NCBI GenBank assembly: GCA_026985515.1
Contig: JALSQH010000243.1
Location: 1-6,778, forward strand
DNA: 6,778 bases
Reading direction: 5' to 3'
DNA from: a bacterium
GTDB lineage: Bacteria; JALSQH01
The number at the start of each line of letters is the position of its first letter. The first letter of the stretch is position 1. Positions 1 to 6,541 of this stretch are shown here, one piece after another. A program made the translations under genes and the position numbers. The notes beneath the pieces were generated by a model, which was given only the letters and a program-made list of their open reading frames with translations, was not told where the DNA came from and searched no databases.

Positions 1-1182
1 TACAGTTGCCACTTCCATCGTGTCAACAAAGCCACCGGTAAAGTAAACAGGTGACTGTTTGTAAGAAACATGATACCTCGTCTCATACCATGATCTCCCG
101 GGAGCCTCCCCCATATCCTTTCCACCAGAACTTTTGCAGATCCTCCTCACTGCTTCCCTCTCTGCATCAACAATATCCTCTTCCCCCTCAAACATGATTA
201 TAAGCAGATTCTCTCCAGGGAGCAAATTTATCATCTTTGCAAGCCAGTTGCCATGCTTCAAAAAGTACCTCTCCGCCCTTTTTATGATTTCAGGATACTT
301 CCCGCTTATTTCACGAAACTTTTCCTTGATAAAGTTCTCCCTCTTTGCTGTCTCATCCTTCTCCCCGGAACCAACCATAATCGTATCAAGCTCGTCATAT
401 AGGCGCATAACAGGAGGTCTGATGCCAGCCTGAACGATTTTTCTCATGGCATTGAGACCCGCTTCAACACTTTTAAATCTGAACCCCAGAAAAGCTCTCT
501 TTTCAGGGAGAGGATAAATTCTGAAATACAACCGGGTAAAAATTATCATGGTACCCTCAGATCCAGCAGCGATCTCAAGGAAATTGGGATAGAGTACACC
601 TCCAGGGAGAATTCCAGTATCCACAACCTTTCCTCCGGGGAGAACTCCTCTGAAGCCAAGTAAAATGTCTTCAATTTTTCCATAAAAGGTTGAGAACTGC
701 CCTGCAGACCTTGCAGCAACCCATCCACCAGGACTTGAACAGTAGATGGAAGATGGAAAATGCCCAAGGGTAAAACCATGAAAATTCAATTCCCTCTCCA
801 GCCTCTCCCCAATAATACCTGGTTCCATAACAACCACCCTGTTTTCAGTATCAATATCAAGAATCCTGTTCATTCTTTTGAGATCAATGATAACCTCATT
901 ACGGAGAGGGAGGGTGGCTCCACAAACTCCTGACCCTGCACCATAGGGAATGATATTGATGGAATGCTCTGAGGCAAATTTTACCAGATCAACCACTTCT
1001 TTCTCCCTTGCAGGTCTCACCACAAGGGAGGGTTTATGATAGGGAAAATTTCCATAGAGAAAGGAGAGTTGTGCAAATGGATAGAGGTCTCTTGAGTAGG
1101 CTATCAGTGAGGTTTTACTATCGTCAAACTCAATTCCCCTCTCCTCGCAAAAATTTTTAAGAACTTTAATTTCCTCTGCCAT
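1..1182 (-). CDS. AGPS-type FAD-binding oxidase, C-terminus beyond the window
   Basis: An open frame runs from ATG at 1182 to the left edge without a stop, giving the first 394 residues; relatives are usually well over 450. It carries a PCMH/VAO-type FAD-binding domain: the pyrophosphate loop PYGAGSGVCG at residues 79-88, then GHFPSS...GGW at 140-154, YGKIED at 167-172 and GSEG at 207-210. The GH-P-S...GGW...YG-IED pattern is characteristic of alkyldihydroxyacetonephosphate synthase (AGPS) and its bacterial relatives rather than of GlcD or D-lactate dehydrogenase. A substrate-domain segment with W365, R369 and H371 in the SWYETRYH stretch follows. The C-terminal region, where AGPS keeps its catalytic tyrosine and histidines, is not visible, so the exact reaction is open. 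The start overlaps the upstream gene by 17 nt and has an AAGAGG ribosome site 4 nt before the ATG, so it is the last visible gene of the glp-like operon. Family call is firm; ether-lipid synthase versus another 2-hydroxyacid or DHAP-type flavoenzyme is not settled. Confidence 0.9.
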   Translation of the reverse strand, partial: MAEEIKVLKNFCEERGIEFDDSKTSLIAYSRDLYPFAQLSFLYGNFPYHKPSLVVRPAREKEVVDLVKFASEHSINIIPYGAGSGVCGATLPLRNEVIIDLKRMNRILDIDTENRVVVMEPGIIGERLERELNFHGFTLGHFPSSIYCSSPGGWVAARSAGQFSTFYGKIEDILLGFRGVLPGGKVVDTGILPGGVLYPNFLEIAAGSEGTMIIFTRLYFRIYPLPEKRAFLGFRFKSVEAGLNAMRKIVQAGIRPPVMRLYDELDTIMVGSGEKDETAKRENFIKEKFREISGKYPEIIKRAERYFLKHGNWLAKMINLLPGENLLIIMFEGEEDIVDAEREAVRRICKSSGGKDMGEAPGRSWYETRYHVSYKQSPVYFTGGFVDTMEVATV

Positions 1183-1621
1183 ACAACCTCTTTTCCTCTT
1201 TCAACCTCTCATTGAGAGATATGATGAGTTCTACTCCCTTCTTAAAGGGAACGCCGTAGGGACAGTAAATAGAATCAAGGTCAAATTTTTTCAACTCCTC
1301 AGCAAGATTGGCAATTACTATGAAATCTGGTTGTGATCTTGTAAGCAGTGATGGTATATCTGAGGGAGAAAGGGAATATTTTCTCAGAGTGGATTCAATA
1401 AATGGATTGTAATATCTGCATCTTCCACAATAGACACAACCACTCAGAGCCCTGAGAGTATCGTAATCTTCCCTTTTAAACTCTATCAGGTTATCGTCAA
1501 TAAAATTTTTCTTGAAAAGGAGGAGTTGATTGGGTCTCCTTATCAATTTCCACAACTTTACTATCCAGTGCCTGATAAAAAAAAGCCCCAGAAATAAAAT
1601 AGAGAGAAATCTTCTATTCAT
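1166..1621 (-). CDS. Small membrane-anchored Fe-S protein in the glpC position
   Basis: This is a 151-residue protein. Residues 5-20 are hydrophobic and are followed by basic residues (K22, K25, R28, R29), which suggests one membrane anchor. C62-x2-C65-x2-C68 (GCVYCGRC) comes next, and the only other cysteine is C120, followed by P121. That is enough for one [4Fe-4S] cluster, but the fourth ligand lies 52 residues after C68 rather than in the compact CxxCxxCxxxCP of ferredoxins and HdrC/GlpC; the position where that Cys is expected is Asn72. Classical GlpC is about 400 residues with two [4Fe-4S] motifs and two CCG domains, and none of the latter is present. The start overlaps the glpB-like stop by 8 nt, with a GAGG ribosome site 7 nt upstream; the stop overlaps the oxidase gene. 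By position it should carry electrons from the GlpAB-like flavoproteins to the membrane; this is inferred. Homology to GlpC is not demonstrable by eye. Confidence 0.8.
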   Translation of the reverse strand: MNRRFLSILFLGLFFIRHWIVKLWKLIRRPNQLLLFKKNFIDDNLIEFKREDYDTLRALSGCVYCGRCRYYNPFIESTLRKYSLSPSDIPSLLTRSQPDFIVIANLAEELKKFDLDSIYCPYGVPFKKGVELIISLNERLKEEKRLYGRGN

Positions 1622-2864
1622 TTAGAAACCTCACCCCTCTCAGTGAAAAAATGGCGGATGAGATACCTGTACCTGAATTGGTGTAATCAACACCAGATAC
1701 AACATTACCCACAGCATAGAGGTTTTCAAAGGTGGCTTCACCCCATCTATTAACAGGTCTGCCAGCCGAATCCCTCCTCACCCCCGCGAACCAGATGGGA
1801 TGAATCCCTGAAAAATCTTCAGAAAAGTAGCTCTGAATATCCTCCTCAGGTTTCAAAATTTCATCTCCAATGAATAGGGGGAAGTGAAAAATTGTTTCCT
1901 CAGCCCTCTTAAAATCCCTGTATATTCCTCCACCCAGAAATTTTCCAGTGGCAAGAATAAATTTATCACCTTCAATGGTATTCTGACTTTCAGTTGTCAC
2001 GCTCTCAATTCTGTTTCCCGAAGCTTTGAAACCAACTACAGTGGCTTTAACTTTAACGATATCGTCAAAAATCCTCTCACACTCATTTTCCCACCTCAGG
2101 CCAAAGGGAGACTCTTCCACAGCCACCATTTCAGATACATTGGCAGAAATTTCATCGGTGAGCATCTCGTAATGTTCCTTCCACCTGATCACCCCCAGAA
2201 TGGGAGGAATAAAGATATTGCCCCCTCTGTATTCTCTGAGAAGATCAACTAATTTCTCAAAAACAGGGGGATTTCTGTCAAGTATCCTGTTTAATTCAAG
2301 AATTGAGTAATAACCCCTCTCGCAGAAGAGACCCACCTCTCTGAGAGTTACTTTCAGATCAAGTGATGAATTCTTCAGGCTTTTTTCCACAAAAAACTTT
2401 ACTCTTTCAGCAGGAAGGTCAGAAATACATCGGGGAACCACAACCACCACTTCGCCGGAAGAGGGAAGTGGAAGAATAGTTTTCCAGGAAGTAATACCAG
2501 TTCTGATCGTACCCTCCACAGTCAGAAATGGAAGGGTTTTGCTTGAAATGGGAAAAAACAGATTATCGCCTCTCGCAGTGGTAAAAACTTTTCTCAGATA
2601 ACCTTCAATATCTTTGCCGGAAAATCCGTGGAAAATGTGCTGGGGAAAATAGGTGGCAACTCTTTCAAACAACTCTGAGATTTCCATACCTATCTGTTCC
2701 CCATGAGGAACACCGGGCAGCCAGCCCCCATTTACCACACCGGAGAACTGCCAGGTGGATCCCCTTCTGTTATCTATGGCGATAACCTCGTAACCTTTCT
2801 CTATCAGGAGTCTGGAGGCAAATCTCCCTGCACTTCCACAGCCAATTACAACCACCCTCTCCAT
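1614..2864 (-). CDS. glpB: GlpB-like anaerobic glycerol-3-phosphate dehydrogenase subunit B
   Basis: This is a 416-residue flavoprotein, close to the 419 of E. coli GlpB. An N-terminal dinucleotide-binding fold has the glycine motif G8-C-G10-S-A-G13, with the strand ending IAID31 and then a GlpB-like stretch at 35-47 (GSTWQFSG...NGG). A second characteristic patch, ILATGKFLGGGI, lies near 303-314. The C-terminal flavin-contact motif ENLYAVGNVVSG runs from 380 to 391 and leads into DYTNSGTGISSAI. In the known GlpABC complex GlpB binds FMN and passes electrons from the GlpA FAD toward the membrane subunit. The ATG shares its A with the stop of the upstream glpA-like gene (TGATG), and a strong GAGGGAG site lies 5 nt upstream, so the two are translationally coupled. 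The pairing with a glpA-like gene supports the subunit assignment more than the sequence alone, since a wider family of FAD-dependent oxidoreductases shares these motifs. Confidence 0.85.
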   Translation of the reverse strand: MERVVVIGCGSAGRFASRLLIEKGYEVIAIDNRRGSTWQFSGVVNGGWLPGVPHGEQIGMEISELFERVATYFPQHIFHGFSGKDIEGYLRKVFTTARGDNLFFPISSKTLPFLTVEGTIRTGITSWKTILPLPSSGEVVVVVPRCISDLPAERVKFFVEKSLKNSSLDLKVTLREVGLFCERGYYSILELNRILDRNPPVFEKLVDLLREYRGGNIFIPPILGVIRWKEHYEMLTDEISANVSEMVAVEESPFGLRWENECERIFDDIVKVKATVVGFKASGNRIESVTTESQNTIEGDKFILATGKFLGGGIYRDFKRAEETIFHFPLFIGDEILKPEEDIQSYFSEDFSGIHPIWFAGVRRDSAGRPVNRWGEATFENLYAVGNVVSGVDYTNSGTGISSAIFSLRGVRFLNE

Positions 2865-4498
2865 CAGAACTCCCTCAGTCCACTGTTACCGAGCAACTGA
2901 CCGTGGAGAAGTTCCTCATAGGCCAGTTGAATACCAGCAAGGACAGGTTTTCTCAATTTGAACATGTGTTGCATATATTCCCTGAGGAGCCAGGATCGGT
3001 ATGAAGCATCTCCATTGTGGTACTCTCTCATTATTTCAGCGGCAATCATGGCATTTCTTCCTCCACCTGGTCCCATGCCAAGCCTCGTTCTTCTGCTCAC
3101 ATCTGAAAGAGTAACAGCCATCTCATTCTTTATCACATAAAAGATCTCAGCCTTCATCACCTGTTCATCAGGATCAACCATCATGAATCCATCCTTTGTC
3201 TCCTTTGCCATTTCAAGAATATCCACACTTCTGCTTCCATATCTGAAAATAAGTTTTGCAGCAGTCATGGGGGATATACCATATTCACCTGCCAGTGCCA
3301 TCGGGTCCATCTTTTTCTCACCACCTGGAAGGGGGATTTTATGGGTTCTGCACTTTTTTCTTACCTTCAATTCCTTTGAAATAATGTCCACAGCCTCCTG
3401 GCTCATGAGCCTGTATGCGGCTAATTTCCCACCTGCTATACTGTAAAGGCCCTTAACACCATCCAGCTCACCATGGTTGTAGACTCTGTGATCTCTGGAA
3501 AGGTCATCCTCATTGACACCATACTGGTAAAGGGTGGGTCTGATTCCAGCATAAGCCCTGATTATCCTTGCCTCCCTGACTCTGGGAACGACGGTTTCAA
3601 TACTTGAAAGGAGATACTCAATCTCATCGTGGAGAATGGGAATGTTATCCAGATCTCCGAAGTAATCATCATCGGTGGTACCAATTATGGAGTTGTTTTC
3701 ATGGGGCATGATGAATATTGACCTGCCGTCAAGCGCCTTTACAATGATGCCATTATTGGAGAATCTCCTGTCAAGTACAATGTGAACCCCTTTACTGGGC
3801 CTGATTTTGATTCTCACTCCCGCTATATCAGCAACTTTCATCAACCATGGACCGGTAGCAATAAAAACCACCTCACCCTGATATGTTTTCTCCTCCCCAC
3901 TTATGCTGTTTCTGGTAACCACTCCCCTCACCCTGCCATTTTCCACAATAAACTTTACCACCTCGGTATGATTGAGCACATCTGCACCCGCTTCCTTTGC
4001 AGAGACAGCGTTGAGGACAGTCAGCCTGTATGGATCAATTCCGAACTCATCCATTGTAACAGCACCTGCAATATCTTCAGAAACCTCAGGTTCAATCTCC
4101 CTGACCTCTTTTGCAGAAAGCCTTGCGTGGGGCTTTCCATTTTTCAGAGGGGCAAAAAAATCATACGCTTCAAAATAGGTTTCAAGTAACTCGGCAAATA
4201 TTTTTGAGTCACCCTCTTTGAAGGGGTAGAGAAACGGGATGCGGAAGAGGAGATGAGGGGCAATTTTCTGAATGTAACCACTGTCAACACACGATTTTCT
4301 GGTGGTATGAACATCTGATATGAGGTATCGCAGACCACCATGAATCATGCCACTGCTTCCACCAGTGGCACCAACAGCAAAATCGTCCTTCTCAATGAGG
4401 AGAGTTTTAATTCCCCTGAGAGCCGCGTCCCTCGCTATGCCCGCACCATTTACCCCCCCACCTACCACAATTAACTGATAAGAATCCTTCTCACTCAT
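2864..4498 (-). CDS. glpA: GlpA-like FAD-dependent glycerol-3-phosphate dehydrogenase lacking [2Fe-2S] cysteines
   Basis: This 544-residue protein (E. coli GlpA is 542) oxidises sn-glycerol 3-phosphate to DHAP in the family. A DAO-type FAD domain starts with GGGVNGAG at 13-20 and acidic E36, then SSGMIHGGLRYL at 48-59, RPSKGVHIVLD at 233-243, IIGTTDDDYFGD at 271-282, RAYAGIRP at 314-321 and GGKLAAYR at 356-363. The HGGLRYL and SKGVHIV forms are closer to aerobic GlpD than to E. coli GlpA. The C-terminal BFD-like region is still recognisable (EIFYVI at 451-456, SRRTRLGMG at 468-476), but the four Fe-S cysteines are replaced by D442, D444, G478 and A483. The whole protein has only two cysteines (C70, C383), so no [2Fe-2S] cluster is expected. 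It is the first gene of the operon, sharing 1 nt with glpB. No Shine-Dalgarno precedes the ATG, and a promoter 7 nt upstream implies a leaderless message. A stand-alone GlpD role is possible but less likely given the glpB partner. Confidence 0.92.
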   Translation of the reverse strand: MSEKDSYQLIVVGGGVNGAGIARDAALRGIKTLLIEKDDFAVGATGGSSGMIHGGLRYLISDVHTTRKSCVDSGYIQKIAPHLLFRIPFLYPFKEGDSKIFAELLETYFEAYDFFAPLKNGKPHARLSAKEVREIEPEVSEDIAGAVTMDEFGIDPYRLTVLNAVSAKEAGADVLNHTEVVKFIVENGRVRGVVTRNSISGEEKTYQGEVVFIATGPWLMKVADIAGVRIKIRPSKGVHIVLDRRFSNNGIIVKALDGRSIFIMPHENNSIIGTTDDDYFGDLDNIPILHDEIEYLLSSIETVVPRVREARIIRAYAGIRPTLYQYGVNEDDLSRDHRVYNHGELDGVKGLYSIAGGKLAAYRLMSQEAVDIISKELKVRKKCRTHKIPLPGGEKKMDPMALAGEYGISPMTAAKLIFRYGSRSVDILEMAKETKDGFMMVDPDEQVMKAEIFYVIKNEMAVTLSDVSRRTRLGMGPGGGRNAMIAAEIMREYHNGDASYRSWLLREYMQHMFKLRKPVLAGIQLAYEELLHGQLLGNSGLREF

Positions 4499-4505
4499 GT
4501 TATCT

Positions 4506-4533
4506 ATTTTACAGAGATGGTGTTAGCAGTCAA
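4506..4533 (-). promoter_or_regulatory. Sigma70-like promoter of the glp-like operon
   Basis: On the minus strand TTGACT (4533-4528; 5 of 6 to consensus) is followed after 16 bp by TAAAAT (4511-4506; 5 of 6). Only 7 nt (AGATAAC) separate the -10 box from the glpA-like ATG at 4498, so transcription should begin at or one base before the start codon. There is no purine-rich ribosome site in between, which fits a leaderless transcript. The site sits just after a terminator-like stem-loop, marking the operon boundary. Confidence 0.7.
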
Positions 4534-4545
4534 AGGGAAAGAGAA

Positions 4546-4575
4546 ACCCAAAATCACAATTAGGAGATTTTGGGT
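4546..4575 (-). terminator. Terminator-like stem-loop between the orphan genes and the glp-like operon
   Basis: A perfect 10-bp inverted repeat (4546-4555 with 4566-4575) encloses a 10-nt loop. Read on the minus strand it is ACCCAAAATC...GATTTTGGGT followed by TTCTCTTTCCC, a pyrimidine-rich but interrupted tail. It lies 32 nt after the stop of the 299-residue gene and 12 nt before the -35 box of the next operon, as expected of a rho-independent terminator. The stem is AT-rich and the T-run is broken, so termination may be partial; an operator role beside the promoter is the alternative. Confidence 0.55.
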
Positions 4576-4606
4576 GACTAAAGATTTATTATTCAAAACT
4601 TATACC

Positions 4607-5506
4607 TTATATTCCGCCGTCACCTAAAGGGTGACGGCTGTGAGGTGCTGATTTATAGTGATAAAAAGGCAGAGATGGATTAACCAGATTTCTATTTGAT
4701 GATTTCGGTGATAAATTCGTCCTGTATTTCTTATCTGTTAAGAATCTTTTAGCATCTATCTTCTTCTCCTTTATCCCTTTATAAACTAAATTATCAATCT
4801 GCCTTAATATCTCCCCGCTCTTCTCCAAGTTTATTCCAAGCAATTTCGCAATTTCTTTAAACAGCTTTTTGAGTTCCTCATAACCTTCTTTAGTGTGTTT
4901 TTCCTTTTGTTGTACGTTTTTGGCCTCTTTTTTTGTTCCCCCTGTCCAGCCCTTTTGGTCTTCTCTTTTTGTAGCCGTCTGTGTCTGCCCCGCCGTAATC
5001 TCCTGCTTCTTCTTCTCATGCACCCCTTTCTCCAGCGCATTGGACACGCTCTGTAGATGATCGAAGAGGAGTGTATCTAAATAATTAAACTCCTTTATTG
5101 AAGCTATGAAGTTGCCTTTAGCTTCCTCCACCTCCTTATTATTTCCTGCTTTCAGGTTCATATAGTAGCTTTTCAAATAGCTCTTAGCCATAGTGAGGGA
5201 AGTATAAGCTTCCTCTATCTCCTTTTTAGTCTCCTCACTCAACCCGGGCATCTTCATTAGCTTTTCATACACATTTTGCCATCTATCCAAGACGTTTATG
5301 AGCTCCTTTATCTTCTCATTTCTCTGCTTAATAAGAGCTGCCTTCTCCTCGGGCGTTTTAGCCTGAGAGATTTTTTTGCTTATACCTGCAATTTCAGCCA
5401 ATAGCAGTTTCTCTTTATCTGCTAGCCTATTTTCCTGATGTATTTGTCTGTCTAAAAGCTCTTTGTTAATACCTTTCTTTTTGCCGGCTTCGACTGTTGA
5501 GCCCAT
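4607..5506 (-). CDS. Unrecognised lysine/glutamate-rich coiled-coil protein
   Basis: I do not recognise this 299-residue protein. It has no cysteine, no signal peptide and no membrane segment. Residues about 12-75 and 87-170 are rich in K, E, L and I with heptad-like spacing, suggesting long helices or coiled coil. Residues about 163-208 are a Q/K/T/G-rich low-complexity linker, and 209-255 form a further helical block. The tail from about 262 changes character (R, N, S, P, H, G) and its last part is encoded by a perfect hairpin at 4616-4638, so the original C-terminus may have been overwritten by a repeat insertion. The gene follows the hydrophobic-N-terminus gene by 53 nt and is AT-richer than the glp genes. 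No Shine-Dalgarno precedes the ATG; instead TAAAAT lies 7 nt upstream, the same arrangement as at glpA. The two orphans probably act together; the role is unknown. Confidence 0.75.
   Translation of the reverse strand: MGSTVEAGKKKGINKELLDRQIHQENRLADKEKLLLAEIAGISKKISQAKTPEEKAALIKQRNEKIKELINVLDRWQNVYEKLMKMPGLSEETKKEIEEAYTSLTMAKSYLKSYYMNLKAGNNKEVEEAKGNFIASIKEFNYLDTLLFDHLQSVSNALEKGVHEKKKQEITAGQTQTATKREDQKGWTGGTKKEAKNVQQKEKHTKEGYEELKKLFKEIAKLLGINLEKSGEILRQIDNLVYKGIKEKKIDAKRFLTDKKYRTNLSPKSSNRNLVNPSLPFYHYKSAPHSRHPLGDGGI
4616..4638. repeat. REP-like perfect palindrome inside the 3' end of a coding region
   Basis: GCCGTCACC (4616-4624) and GGTGACGGC (4630-4638) form a perfect 9-bp GC-rich stem with a 5-nt loop. 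It lies within the last codons of the 299-residue gene (minus strand) and encodes RHPLGDG. No T-run follows on either strand, so it is a poor terminator. Its GC content contrasts with the AT-rich flanks, as in dispersed palindromic (REP-like) elements. Whether further copies exist cannot be seen here. Confidence 0.5.
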
Positions 5507-5513
5507 GTTAATT

Positions 5514-5519
5514 ATTTTA
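5514..5519 (-). promoter_or_regulatory. Possible -10 box just upstream of the 299-residue gene
   Basis: TAAAAT on the minus strand is followed by AATTAAC and then the ATG at 5506, the same 7-nt spacing as the glpA promoter and again without a ribosome site. No good -35 hexamer sits 15-18 bp upstream, so this may be a weak or accidental match in AT-rich DNA; the gene could also be read from the promoter at 6478-6506. Confidence 0.35.
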
Positions 5520-5559
5520 GTAAGCCTGTTTTTAAAGTATTGCCTTTCTGTTCAGCCAG

Positions 5560-6447
5560 CTACCAATCATCTAGTATTTTATCAATCTCCTTGTTTATTC
5601 TTTTCCTTTTCTTAACATAATTCCCAATCTTCTCCGCCGTCTCGTGCCATCCTTTTTCTTCTTTATCCAGCTCTTCCGCCTTCTTAGAATGCACATACAT
5701 CCCTACCGTCAGTTTCCAATTCTTAAAGTAGCCACTCAATTCCATTAGCATATACCCATAAGCAGCATAATCGGCTCCTTTATCCAAGCAGCTATCCTTA
5801 TAACCCGCACAGTAACCATTTAACGCTCTGTTAAAGTAATTATACCCAACATTAACATTTATTTCTCCCATTTTTTCATACTGCTCAGCCAACCGCTTGG
5901 CATCTTCTTCTGTTATGTTTAGAAAGGGCCCATATCTAGCAGCTTCTACTTCTTTTTCTGCAATCTTATCTATAGATTCTTCAAATGAAATCTCTCCTTT
6001 AATGTACTGCTTATGATATGTCTTTGTTTCATCATACAGCTTAAGCACCTTCTCCATAGCTCTTTTACCTATCTCCTGTTTTGTAGGCTCCCTTCCCAGC
6101 TCTTCTTTAAGCTCCTCTATTATTTCTTTCTTTGCTCCTTCAAATGCTTCAAGTGTTTTCTTATAATCATCAGCATCTCCGAAAATAAATTTCGTCCATT
6201 TATCGTAACTTTCATCAAGAGCTCTTTTCTCCTCATCTGTTAATTTCGTCCTCCCCATCATACTCCTTACATCTAAGTAATCCGCCCTCAGCTCTTTAAC
6301 GCTTATAACCTCTTCAACTACATCCTTAAACTTATCACTTATCTTTAAGGGCGTTCTATTCACTGCCTTTCCCTTAAATGAATGAATAGTAAAAGCAGCA
6401 ATTCCTGTAATTAAGAGAAAATAAAATGAATTTACCAACTTCTTCAT
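5560..6447 (-). CDS. Unrecognised protein with N-terminal signal or membrane anchor
   Basis: I do not recognise this protein of 295 residues (296 if the preceding GTG is used). A basic start (MKKLVNSFYF) leads into a hydrophobic stretch to about residue 21 (LLITGIAAF), typical of a signal peptide or signal anchor, so the rest is probably outside the cytoplasm. No lipobox cysteine is evident. Most of residues 35-195 is charged and helical (K/E/D-rich). A distinct aromatic region at 200-255 contains NGYC-AGYKDSC with the only two cysteines, 7 residues apart and able to form a disulfide if exported. The ATG at 6447 is preferred over the adjacent GTG at 6450 because GGGAGG (6459-6454) is 6 nt from the ATG but only 3 nt from the GTG. 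The gene has its own promoter at 6478-6506 and is followed after 53 nt by the coiled-coil gene, probably in the same transcript. Confidence 0.78.
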   Translation of the reverse strand: MKKLVNSFYFLLITGIAAFTIHSFKGKAVNRTPLKISDKFKDVVEEVISVKELRADYLDVRSMMGRTKLTDEEKRALDESYDKWTKFIFGDADDYKKTLEAFEGAKKEIIEELKEELGREPTKQEIGKRAMEKVLKLYDETKTYHKQYIKGEISFEESIDKIAEKEVEAARYGPFLNITEEDAKRLAEQYEKMGEINVNVGYNYFNRALNGYCAGYKDSCLDKGADYAAYGYMLMELSGYFKNWKLTVGMYVHSKKAEELDKEEKGWHETAEKIGNYVKKRKRINKEIDKILDDW

Positions 6448-6453
6448 CACAAA

Positions 6454-6459
6454 CCTCCC
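6454..6459 (-). promoter_or_regulatory. Ribosome binding site deciding the start of the orphan gene
   Basis: GGGAGG on the minus strand is followed by TTTGTGATG. The 6-nt gap to ATG is normal; the 3-nt gap to GTG is too short. This selects ATG at 6447. Confidence 0.75.
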
Positions 6460-6477
6460 ACTTGCCTTATCACTTTC

Positions 6478-6506
6478 ATTTTATTACCGATTCAGGAGAA
6501 ATGCAA
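6478..6506 (-). promoter_or_regulatory. Possible sigma70-like promoter next to the repeat array
   Basis: On the minus strand TTGCAT (6506-6501; only TTG matches consensus) is followed after 17 bp by TAAAAT (6483-6478; 5 of 6). Initiation about 7 nt downstream would give a leader near 25 nt that includes the GGGAGG ribosome site. The -35 element ends exactly where the first repeat copy begins (6507), so structure in the array could influence this promoter. Confidence 0.45.
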
Positions 6507-6526
6507 GGAAAGGGAGAAATGAACAA

Positions 6527-6541
6527 ACCTGCGGGGCGGGT
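6527..6541 (+). repeat. Small hairpin within each repeat copy
   Basis: ACCTGC (6527-6532) pairs with GCGGGT (6536-6541) around a GGG loop, including one T-G wobble that would be an A-C mismatch on the other strand. In the second copy (6756-6770) the single substitution places C before the stem, opposite G, which lengthens the helix by one pair. Confidence 0.5.

Noticed and set aside
134-433. Plus-strand open frame of 99 codons
   Set aside because: It is antisense to the continuous FAD-binding oxidase frame, which shows clear family motifs throughout 1-1182.
546-779. Minus-strand open frame of 77 codons
   Set aside because: It overlaps the oxidase gene in another frame; the in-frame FAD motifs show which frame is used.
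3782-4189. Plus-strand open frame of 135 codons
   Set aside because: It is antisense to the glpA-like gene, with no recognisable domain or ribosome site.
4616-4638. Rho-independent terminator at the 9-bp GC-rich hairpin
   Set aside because: It lies inside the coding region, and no T-run follows on either strand; the stem-loop at 4546-4575 is the better candidate.
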